Made by a program: the position numbers and the translations under genes. Source: CALFVT01 sp964513675 (GTDB taxonomy: Bacteria > Pseudomonadota > Alphaproteobacteria > Caulobacterales > Maricaulaceae). Taken from it: 29,782 nt of DNA. This document shows positions 1-6,883 of the stretch, piece after piece. The notes under the pieces were generated by a model, which was not told the DNA's origin, did no database searches, and saw only the letters and a program-made list of their open reading frames with translations. Positions within the stretch are counted from its first letter, which is position 1. Each line of letters starts with the position of its first letter. Location of the stretch: NCBI GenBank assembly GCA_964513675.1, contig CAZEOD010000031.1, forward strand, positions 1-29,782, read 5' to 3'.

Positions 1-554
1 TGGGTCAATTTGATCTGGTCGGTATTCCGCCCGCACCGCGCGGCATGCCGCAAATTGAGGTCACATTTGATATTGATGCCAATGGTATCGTCAATGTATC
101 CGCCAAAGATAATGCCACAGGCAAAGAGCAGCAAATTCGTATCCAAGCCAGCGGCGGTCTATCCGATGCTGATATTGACGCCATGGTACGCGATGCCGAA
201 GCCAATGCGGATGAGGATAAAGCCCGCCGTGAATTAGCCGAAGCCCGCAATAAGGCTGAGGCGGCCATTCACCAAGCGGAAACGGCCCTCAAAGAGCATG
301 AAGATAAAGTTGATGCTGAGCTGAAAACTGAGATTGAAGGCGCTGTGGCCGAATTATCTGAGCTGAAAGGCACGGATGATGCCGCTAATATCGCAGATAA
401 AACGGATATCCTCTCAGCTGCGCTGATGAAAATGGGCGAAGCTATCTATGCTAATGCAGGCGATGACGCCGGCGAAGGCGACACAGGCGGCGCGGATGAC
501 GATGATATCGTTGACGCCGAGTTTGAAGACCTTGATGACGATGCAAAAGCCTAA
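1..554 (+). CDS. dnaK: Chaperone DnaK (Hsp70), C-terminal part
   Basis: The frame is open from base 3 to the stop at 552-554, about 183 codons, and is cut by the window edge. The first visible residues, GQFDLVGIPPAPRGMPQ, and the following VTFDIDANGIVNVSAKD are the hallmark end of the Hsp70 substrate-binding beta-sandwich. They are followed by a helical lid rich in A, E and K. The tail ends in an acidic stretch, DDDDIVDAEFEDLDDDAKA, typical of bacterial DnaK. DnaK is the cytosolic ATP-dependent chaperone that works with DnaJ, encoded downstream at 1498, and with GrpE. The nucleotide-binding domain and promoter lie upstream and are not visible. A strong terminator 30 bases after the stop suggests that much dnaK transcription ends before the next genes. 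Confidence 0.97.
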   Translation, partial: GQFDLVGIPPAPRGMPQIEVTFDIDANGIVNVSAKDNATGKEQQIRIQASGGLSDADIDAMVRDAEANADEDKARRELAEARNKAEAAIHQAETALKEHEDKVDAELKTEIEGAVAELSELKGTDDAANIADKTDILSAALMKMGEAIYANAGDDAGEGDTGGADDDDIVDAEFEDLDDDAKA

Positions 555-583
555 TCGGCGCATCACATCTATGTAAGAATAGC

Positions 584-620
584 CCCCTAAGCGCTCTCTT
601 TTCCGCGCTTAGGGGTTTTT
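584..620 (+). terminator. Rho-independent terminator after dnaK
   Basis: A perfect 11-bp stem (CCCCTAAGCGC at 584-594 with GCGCTTAGGGG at 605-615) encloses a 10-base loop and is followed by five T (616-620). It lies 30 bases after the dnaK stop and only 7 bases before the first possible ATG of the methyltransferase gene. Genes downstream are therefore read either from read-through or from a promoter overlapping this region. Confidence 0.9.
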
Positions 621-627
621 CATATCT

Positions 628-1494
628 ATGACATCTTTGATGACTCATATCACGGCCCATCCGGCGCTTGATCCTGCTTTTGGGACATATGCTCTCCCGC
701 CTCAACGGGAAGCTATTCGCCGCTTTGCGCGGCATTTTAAATCCGGCAAACGCGGGCAATGGATGATTTCTTTCCTGCGAAAGCTGGCGCTGCGCGGCGC
801 AAAGCCCCCGATCGACGTCGAAATTGAACCCGGCCTTAAAGCGCGGCTTTATCCGACAGGCAATCGCTGCGAGAAACGCGCGGTTGCGGGGGTTCAGATT
901 TGGGATTTAGGCGAGCGCCATTTTATGCGCGCCGCCATTCAAACAGCGCAAGCGCCCTTTATATTTTTAGACATTGGCGCCAATATTGGCCTTTATAGCC
1001 TTTATGCTGGATATTATGCAGTGCAATCTGGGCGCGCCGTCCAAATTCACGCCGTAGAGCCTGACCGCGAAAACCAGCGCCGCTTGATGGATAATGTCCG
1101 CGCCAATGGATTTGATGTTACGCTCTGGCCCGCTGCTGTGTCTGATAGCGCGGGGCAGCTTAGCCTAACGCCGCATAATGATAACCGCGGCGAAATTAAG
1201 CTATCAACTACCGCGCAGGAAGATAGCGAGACCGTCACCGTCATAACCCTTGACGCGATGATAAAACAAAGCGGGTTTCCCCATATTGACCTGTTGAAAT
1301 TGGATATAGAAGGCCATGATCTTCGCGCGTTACGCCGCCTCTTTGAAAATTGTAATCAAGCCCTATATCCAAAGAGACTTATAATTGAAACCGGCACGCC
1401 CGATGATCTGGCCCTGATGACCCTTTGCTATAATCAAGGTTATGTGGTCAAAGGGCGCGGCCGACTGAATATGATGCTAGAACGAGATAGTTAA
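628..1494 (+). CDS. FkbM-family SAM-dependent methyltransferase
   Basis: A 288-residue protein with the FkbM methyltransferase fold. SAM-binding motif I is FLDIGANIGLYSL at about residues 113-125. The acidic end of strand 2 is AVEPD at 142-146, and the family block LLKLDIEGHDLRALRR is at about 222-237. FkbM-type enzymes usually O-methylate small molecules or glycans; the substrate here cannot be read from sequence. The first ATG (628) lies 7 bases after a terminator stem and lacks a clear ribosome-binding site, so the ATG at 640 is an equally possible start. The gene ends 3 bases before the dnaJ start, so the two are almost certainly co-transcribed and translationally linked. Its place between dnaK and dnaJ is unusual, because these are normally adjacent. 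No transposase or repeat flanks it. Confidence 0.87.
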   Translation: MTSLMTHITAHPALDPAFGTYALPPQREAIRRFARHFKSGKRGQWMISFLRKLALRGAKPPIDVEIEPGLKARLYPTGNRCEKRAVAGVQIWDLGERHFMRAAIQTAQAPFIFLDIGANIGLYSLYAGYYAVQSGRAVQIHAVEPDRENQRRLMDNVRANGFDVTLWPAAVSDSAGQLSLTPHNDNRGEIKLSTTAQEDSETVTVITLDAMIKQSGFPHIDLLKLDIEGHDLRALRRLFENCNQALYPKRLIIETGTPDDLALMTLCYNQGYVVKGRGRLNMMLERDS

Positions 1495-1497
1495 GCT

Positions 1498-2649
1498 ATG
1501 GCAAAACGTGATTATTACGATATTTTAGGCGTTGATAAAGGCGCTGATGACAAGACGATGAAAAGCGCCTTTCGCAAGAAAGCTATGAGCTGCCATCCAG
1601 ACCGCCATCCTGATGACCCCGGCGCAGAAGCGCGGTTTAAAGAGCTTAACGAAGCTTATGGCATATTGTCAGATGCCGATAAGCGCGCCGCCTATGACCG
1701 TATGGGGCACCGCGCCTTTGAACAGGGCGGAATGGGCGGCGGCGCTGGTGGTTTCCAAGATTTTGGGGATATATTTTCGCAAATTTTTGGCGGATTTGGC
1801 GGGGCCGGAGCCGCCGGCGGGGGACGGCGACAAGTCCAAGCGCGCGGCTCTGATCTACGCTTTGAGATGGAGATTAATCTGGAAGATGCCTTTCACGGAA
1901 AAGACGCCGAAATCAATGTCCCTATTTCTGAGGATTGCGAGCGCTGCGACGGGCTTGGCGCGGAACCCGGCGCGAGCCTTGAGACCTGCGGAACCTGCGG
2001 CGGCGCGGGCGCTGTTCGCACGCAGCAAGGCTTTTTCACAATGGAGCGCACCTGCCCGACATGCGGCGGACAAGGTGATTATGTCTCTGATCCCTGCCGC
2101 GCCTGCGATGGCCAAGGGCAAAGCCGCGTCGACACCGAATTATCCGTTAATATACCTGCCGGCGTTGAAGATGGCACGCGCATTCGATTAACCGGCCAAG
2201 GCGACGCCGCCTCTAAACGCCAAAACGGGGGGCGAAGCGGCGGGCAGCGCGGTGATCTTTATATTTTCGTCTCGGTTAAACCGCATGATATTTTTGAGCG
2301 TGAAGGGCCAAATCTCTTCTGCCGCGCACCTGTTCCAATGACCGTTGCTGCCCTCGGCGGCGACGTTGAAATTCCGACCATTGACGGCGGACGCAGCAAA
2401 ATTAAAATTCCTGACGGCTCGCAATCCGGACGCCGCATGCGTCTGCGCGGAAAAGGCATGAGCGTGCTGCGCCAGCAAGGGCGCGGAGATATGTATGTTG
2501 AATTAGCCGTTGAAACACCAAAAAACCTCAATGCTCGCCAAAGAGATTTACTTAAGGAATTTGCAGAGGAAGGCGGCGATAGCGTTAGCCCTGAGTCTCA
2601 AGGGTTTTTAGATAAAGCCAAGAAATTTTGGGACGGCCTTGTTGACTAA
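1498..2649 (+). CDS. dnaJ: Chaperone DnaJ (Hsp40)
   Basis: A 383-residue, full-length class A J-protein. The J domain (about 4-70) has the HPD motif at 33-35, which triggers ATP hydrolysis by DnaK. A Gly/Phe-rich linker follows (about 76-110). The zinc-finger region (about 147-205) has four CxxCxGxG-type repeats beginning CERCDGLG, CGTCGGAG, CPTCGGQG and CRACDGQG. The C-terminal substrate-binding domains follow and include CRAPVPMTVAALGGDVEIPT. It delivers unfolded proteins to DnaK in the cytosol. The start is fixed by the conserved MAKRDYYDILGV. It begins 3 bases after the methyltransferase stop. A small insert, ASKRQNGGRSGGQRG, sits in the first C-terminal domain. Confidence 0.97.
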   Translation: MAKRDYYDILGVDKGADDKTMKSAFRKKAMSCHPDRHPDDPGAEARFKELNEAYGILSDADKRAAYDRMGHRAFEQGGMGGGAGGFQDFGDIFSQIFGGFGGAGAAGGGRRQVQARGSDLRFEMEINLEDAFHGKDAEINVPISEDCERCDGLGAEPGASLETCGTCGGAGAVRTQQGFFTMERTCPTCGGQGDYVSDPCRACDGQGQSRVDTELSVNIPAGVEDGTRIRLTGQGDAASKRQNGGRSGGQRGDLYIFVSVKPHDIFEREGPNLFCRAPVPMTVAALGGDVEIPTIDGGRSKIKIPDGSQSGRRMRLRGKGMSVLRQQGRGDMYVELAVETPKNLNARQRDLLKEFAEEGGDSVSPESQGFLDKAKKFWDGLVD

Positions 2650-2695
2650 TTATTTAATTATTAGGCCCTTTAATCAAGCGGCCTTATAATGCAAC

Positions 2696-3619
2696 TTAGG
2701 GCATGCGCGAGCCAAGGCGCGATTCCAGTAACCCATACCATTCACGGCTTGATAAATTAATCTTAAGCGCGCCCGCGGCCTCTTCTAAGCGGCGAGGTTT
2801 TTGTGACCCCACCAACGGAACAGGCTGGGATGGGTGTTTCAAAAGAAACGCCAGAGCAATTTGCGTTCGCGTCGCTGAATGGGTTTCCGCCAATTCATCA
2901 ATCACCGAAATCACAGTATTAAAACGCAGGCGGTCTTCGGCATTATCCACTTGGCCTGTGGCTAATTGACCGCCCGCCAATGGGGACCAAATTAAAGGCG
3001 TTAATTTATATTCTTGGCACATATCGAGCGTGCCGTCCATAATCGGGGCATGATGCCAAAGCGAGCCTTGAGGTTGGCGGCTAACCAGCGGAACGGTTAC
3101 AAATTTTTCAAGCGCGCGAAGCTGGCTATTGGTAAAATTCGACACGCCAATATGGCGGACCTTGCCGCTCTCGACCATATATCCCAAAACACGCCCAAGC
3201 TCCTCGAAAGATGTTAAAAGATCGGGGCGGTGGATTTGATACAGGTCAACATAATCTGTTCTTAAACGCCGCAAGCTCGCATCAAGCGCGTCCATGAGAT
3301 AGCTTTGTGATGAGTTATAAGGGATCGGCGGGCGAATCCCGCCCTTGGTGGCCAATATCATCTTATCGCGTAAATGCGGGACCTCTTTGATAACCCGCCC
3401 GAGCATGACCTCTGCGCCGCCAAACCCGTCCGAATCGCTTCCCGCCACAGGGGATGTAAAGCCGTAAATATCCGCCGTATCAATCAGGTTCATCCCTAGA
3501 TTAAGCGCAGTTTCAATACGCTCATGCGGTGAGCTTTCAGCCGCCTCAGCAAAGCGCGAACAGCCAAAGGCAAGGCGTCCAATTTCAACATCAGTTGATC
3601 CCAAATGAGTTGTTATCAT
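2696..3619 (-). CDS. Aldo/keto reductase
   Basis: A 307-residue TIM-barrel oxidoreductase of the aldo/keto reductase superfamily, which uses NADPH to reduce carbonyls. The catalytic tetrad is visible: Asp47 and Tyr52 in IDTADIYG, Lys92 in LATKGG and His130 in DLYQIHRPD. The late barrel shows VRHIGVSNFTNSQL and, near the C-terminus, PLVGSQKPRRLEEA, which is the NADP phosphate-binding region. The substrate is unknown. Its ATG overlaps the stop of the TetR-like fragment by ATGA (3616-3619), so the two were one transcription unit and the regulator may once have controlled this enzyme. It ends tail-to-tail with dnaJ. Confidence 0.9.
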   Translation of the reverse strand: MITTHLGSTDVEIGRLAFGCSRFAEAAESSPHERIETALNLGMNLIDTADIYGFTSPVAGSDSDGFGGAEVMLGRVIKEVPHLRDKMILATKGGIRPPIPYNSSQSYLMDALDASLRRLRTDYVDLYQIHRPDLLTSFEELGRVLGYMVESGKVRHIGVSNFTNSQLRALEKFVTVPLVSRQPQGSLWHHAPIMDGTLDMCQEYKLTPLIWSPLAGGQLATGQVDNAEDRLRFNTVISVIDELAETHSATRTQIALAFLLKHPSQPVPLVGSQKPRRLEEAAGALKINLSSREWYGLLESRLGSRMP

Positions 3620-4143
3620 GCGGATTGGTCCTCTAGAAATTCATTTAATAGGGCGGCATATCCGTCGCTACCTATCTTACTTTCCGCAGACCAGTAAGGG
3701 GTAATTTGTATCATTGTCGCAAAAACTCCGGCATCAATCAATGATTTGGGCGGCGCAGTCCCATATCGCAGATCATGATATTGAAGCCAAAAGGTAAAAT
3801 GCTGCGCAATACGCCCGGCAAGCGCGCCTTTTTCGCCCTCTTGAAAGGTTAAATGACCCGAATCATGCAGTCCCGCAATCAAAGAAAAGGCCGCCTGTTC
3901 TTTGAGCGATAAAATTCGTGAAAACCCATGTTTTAACGCTGGAATACGGGTGAGCAGCTCCGACATATTTTTATAGAAAAACCGAAAATCGTAAATTTCT
4001 TCAAAGATAATATAGAGGTAAATCCAGTTATCGCGCAGCGCTAAGGATTCTCTAATCGGGCCGTTTAAGACCTGACGGATTTCAATTTCAAAGTCTTCAA
4101 ATAAGGCCCGAATGATTTCATCCTTACCTTTATTCGGAATGAA
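3616..4143 (-). pseudogene. TetR/AcrR-type regulator, C-terminal remnant without its DNA-binding domain
   Basis: The frame from about 4143 to the stop at 3616-3618 gives roughly 175 residues resembling the ligand-binding half of a TetR regulator. FIPNKGKDEIIRALFEDFE looks like the end of the helix-turn-helix domain (compare YYHFxNKDEII) running into helix 4. YDFRFFYKNMSELLTRIPAL and IQITPYW are typical of the TetR_C group often numbered PF13972. Nothing upstream in this frame resembles the HTH core. Instead, the bases upstream encode the PHA synthase in another frame. The reading frame stays open to a Met at 4290, but that part (rich in L, I and F) is a shadow of phaC. A deletion seems to have joined the middle of phaC to this gene. 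If translated it would lack DNA binding. Confidence 0.75.
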
Positions 4144-5369
4144 GCTGCGCGGGCAGATTTGTTGTATCAGAGTTCCAATATAAAACATCAAAAGGCGGCG
4201 GATCTTCACCCAGAAGATAATTATTAACGACATAGTTCCAAATGAGATCATTAGGCCGCATCCAGGCAAATGAGCGCGCAAGGTCTTCACCCGCTAAAAT
4301 ACCTTTTTTGCGGCTATGTTGACGCGAGGATTCAATCGCCTCATCCGTGACAAATAGGCCGACCTCACTATCTGATCGCTTCGAATCTAAAACACTAACC
4401 ATTAATGTGTAGCAATTCACACGGTTATCATCGCGCGCGGATAGTTCCGATAACATATGCGCCATTGTAATGCCGCCTGAACATGCGCCTGTGACATTAA
4501 TCCGCTTGGAGCGCGTGATTTTTTGAATAGCGCTCGACGCGCCTATTAATTCATCCACATACATCTCAAGCCCCCAATGCGAATGTTGCCGCGAGGGGTT
4601 ACGCCATGAGACGGCAAAGACTTGAAAGCCCATGCTGGTTAAAAAACGGATGATTGATTTATTTGGCGCTAAGTCATTGGCGTAAAATTTATTAATTTGC
4701 GGGGGCACCACCATGAGCGGGATTTTATAAACCTGTTCTGTAAGCGGTTGATATTGGATCAGCTCCAGCATCTCTGTTTTATAAACCACAGCCCCTTTCG
4801 AATTTGCGATATTCTCGCCGACCTTAAAAGGGCGTCCATCGACTTGACTGGGCATACCGCCATTATGACGAACATCATGATAGGCATTTTTAAGCCCTTT
4901 AATCAGCGATTGCCCGCCTGTTTCATAAAGCTTTTTCATCGCCGCTGGATTGCCAAGCAAAGTATTGGTCGGCGCAAGGCTATCAATAATCATATCAAGT
5001 AGAAATTTAATGCGGGTTTGATCTGCGGCGTCAAGTCCGGAGTCGTCCACCCAGCCATTCAGCTCTTTTCGCATAGCCAGCCAAGCTTGCAGGCCGCGCT
5101 TATAAAGCGGGTTTTTTTTGCCATGTTTCATCTTTAAACCGGCGGTCTTTGCGGTGCGGGGCTAATTCAGACTCGCCCTTGGCAATGTTTAAAAGCTCTT
5201 TGCCGTAATTACTTAGATGACGCGCAAAAGGTTTGGGCTGCCGCGCAGCGTGGCCCGCCATAACGCCCAATGATTTTAAAAACTCACTGCGCCTAATCCC
5301 AACAAGCGTGTTCACCGCTGTTGTGGTTTCAGCGGCAGCCTTCGCAATCGTTTCAGATGCTTTTGCCAT
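4130..5369 (-). pseudogene. phaC: Poly(3-hydroxyalkanoate) synthase phaC, frameshifted and truncated
   Basis: Two consecutive frames together give about 415 residues of a class I-type PHA synthase, which polymerises hydroxyacyl-CoA at the granule surface. Frame 1 (5369 to 5100) ends RRFKDETWQKKPAL then stop. Frame 2 resumes as NPLYKRGLQAWLAMR and continues to a stop at 4130-4132. The shift lies in a run of eight A on the coding strand (5112-5119); seven A would read WQKNPLYKRG, as expected. The lipase-like box GACSGG carries the nucleophile Cys (residue 217 counted from the Met at 5131). The protein ends at YWNSDTTNLPAQLHSE, about 45 residues short of where the catalytic Asp and then His should come. 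Start 5369 (MAKASETIAK) has a G-rich site upstream; 5384 is the alternative. Enzyme activity is not expected. Confidence 0.85.
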
Positions 5370-5406
5370 GTCGCAAACCCCCATCTTTTTTCTTGATTAT
5401 GCTCTC

Positions 5407-5434
5407 TGTGTAGCAAATGGCACGCGAGAGTCAA
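5407..5434 (-). promoter_or_regulatory. Possible sigma70-type promoter for phaC
   Basis: Reading the minus strand, TTGACT (5434-5429) is followed by a 16-base spacer and TACACA (5412-5407), then the phaC start about 40 bases further on. The -35 match is good and the -10 match is poor. This is a pattern match only. Confidence 0.25.
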
Positions 5435-5464
5435 AAATGGCTATTATGCCCTAAAATTGGTCAT

Positions 5465-5491
5465 AAAAAAACGGCCCTGAAACCAAGGCCG
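5465..5491 (-). terminator. Terminator after the phasin gene
   Basis: On the minus strand CGGCC (5491-5487) pairs with GGCCG (5476-5472) across a 10-base loop and is followed by seven T (5471-5465). It lies 24 bases after the phasin stop. A second inverted repeat, GGCGTAA at 5498-5504 with TTACGCC at 5516-5522, covers the stop codon. Phasin and phaC are thus probably separate transcripts. Confidence 0.65.
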
Positions 5492-5515
5492 CTGTGAGGC
5501 GTAATATAAAGCGCG

Positions 5516-6007
5516 TTACGCCGCTTTTTCAGATGTTGTTTTTTTAACCGCAGGTGCCGCGCTCATCTTCGGCGCTTTCTCTGTTTTCATTTTAGCCGAA
5601 ACAGGCTTGCGCGTTGTTTTGGCTTTTTTAGATAAGGCTGTGATTTTCTTGTTGAGCGCCTCAACTTCAGCTTCAAGTTCTGAAACGCGGTCATTAGCAA
5701 ATTTTGGAAGCGCGGCTTTCACTTTATCCGCATTTTCGCCGTAAGTTTTAGCGGCTTGGACTTGCGCAGCTTTAAACACGGCGGCGGCTTGAGCTTCAAC
5801 GCCCTCGCCTTTTTCGACAAGCTCACCGAAAAGATCCGTTGTTGATGAGGCCGCAAATGTCCGCGCTTGCTCAAAACGAAGTTTCGCACGGTCATAGGCA
5901 TACCCATAAAGTCCAACATAAGCGAGTGTGCCTTTGCGGGCCAATTCGGCCGCATTAAATTTCACATTTGTTTTTGTATCGGTTTTTTTAGCTGTCTTCT
6001 TAGCCAT
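5516..6007 (-). CDS. Phasin-type PHA granule-associated protein
   Basis: A 163-residue, Ala/Lys-rich helical protein. ELARKGTLAYVGLYGYAYDR at about residues 20-40 followed by LFGELVEKGEGVEAQA fits the PhaI/PhaF-like phasin family, which coats PHA granules and controls their number and size. A heptad-like segment (DRVSELEAEVEALNKKITAL) suggests oligomerisation. The C-terminus (about 125-163) is a Lys/Ala/Pro-rich tail similar to the histone-like tail of PhaF, which may bind nucleic acid. I chose MAKKTAKK at 6007 because AAAGGA lies at a good distance upstream; the in-frame ATG at 6016 is too close to that site. It lies directly upstream of the broken phaC. Family assignment is good, but sequence conservation in phasins is low. 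Confidence 0.75.
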   Translation of the reverse strand: MAKKTAKKTDTKTNVKFNAAELARKGTLAYVGLYGYAYDRAKLRFEQARTFAASSTTDLFGELVEKGEGVEAQAAAVFKAAQVQAAKTYGENADKVKAALPKFANDRVSELEAEVEALNKKITALSKKAKTTRKPVSAKMKTEKAPKMSAAPAVKKTTSEKAA

Positions 6008-6114
6008 TGATTTCATCCTTTAATAATGGCGGATCGCATGTGAAATGCACCCAGCCGTTTTGTCTTGATAAGGATTTAGGCGTAGAAATTAGAAACCGCG
6101 TCCTAATTTTGAAA

Positions 6115-6867
6115 TTAGGGCGAATCTGGCGCTGGCGGCGCTATCTCGGCTTTGGCGCGTTTCAGTAAAATCGCCGCCGGAGAGGCGGGGTCAAGGGCAA
6201 GTGATTTTTCAAGCGGCGCGATGATGCTGTCATCAGATAACGGACGGCCTTGAGAGCGCCGTGTCATCGCCAGCATCAGCCATAGCCGGGCCTGCTCTGC
6301 ATCGCTGCCCTCTAGCAAGCTTACCGCTTTTTCAAGCGCTGTTTCTGCGCCTAATAAATCTTGATTGCGAATTTTAAGATCGCCAAGCGCCGCCCAAAGA
6401 CGCCCGCTCTCAGGCTCGCTTTCAAGCCGTGTTTCAACCGCCGCAATCGCGGCCTCCAATGTTTGAGGGGCCTCGGCGGATTGCGCCGCTAAGGCCGTTT
6501 TTTGCGCCGTTTCAGGATCAGCAGTGCCAAGCGCCATATAGCCGCCAAATAAAAGACAGGGCGCGAATATAAGCGCCGCCGCCGCGAGAATAAATCCGTT
6601 CCGGCTTTTTTTTGCTTCAGCGGTTACAGGGTGATGCTCAGGTAAATCTTGGGCAGCTTTGGCAATATCGGCGCGCTGTATATTCGCCGCCTCGGTGCTG
6701 AGTACGCCCCGCGCTTCATCTTTATCAACGGCGGCCAAAGCGGCTTTCAGGCTAGCGCGCGTCCAATCCTCTGTGATATCCGCCGCCCCGCGTTCAGCTT
6801 TTAAAAATGGCCACAGTACAAGCGCCGCAATCGGCACAAGACATAGCGCTAAAACCAACCAAATCAC
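6115..6867 (-). CDS. ccmI: Cytochrome c maturation protein CcmI
   Basis: A membrane protein of about 250 residues. The N-terminal segment IWLVLALCLVPIAALVLWPF spans the membrane. A cytoplasmic loop follows with KAALAAVDKDEARGVLSTEA, the family's 'L.E.D...G.L...E' pattern. A second membrane span is at about residues 92-115 (FILAAAALIFAPCLLFGGYM). The periplasmic domain is TPR-like (LEAAIAAVETRLESEPESGRLWAALGDL and on) and in this family binds apocytochrome c for haem ligation. The frame is open up to 6975, but that part overlaps the receptor gene. GTG at 6867 has GAGG 9 bases upstream and begins 16 bases after the receptor stop, so it is the likely start. No other ccm genes are in the window. 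Confidence 0.78.
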   Translation of the reverse strand: MIWLVLALCLVPIAALVLWPFLKAERGAADITEDWTRASLKAALAAVDKDEARGVLSTEAANIQRADIAKAAQDLPEHHPVTAEAKKSRNGFILAAAALIFAPCLLFGGYMALGTADPETAQKTALAAQSAEAPQTLEAAIAAVETRLESEPESGRLWAALGDLKIRNQDLLGAETALEKAVSLLEGSDAEQARLWLMLAMTRRSQGRPLSDDSIIAPLEKSLALDPASPAAILLKRAKAEIAPPAPDSP

Positions 6868-6883
6868 GTCATTATGCCTCTTA

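Noticed and set aside
2661..2686. Possible terminator between dnaJ and the aldo/keto reductase gene
   Set aside because: Only five paired bases in a row with a mismatch and no T tract on either strand.
4144..4290. N-terminal 49 residues of the open frame leading into the TetR-like domain
   Set aside because: They have no regulator-like pattern and lie over conserved PHA synthase codons in another frame, so they are a frame shadow and not a real DNA-binding domain.
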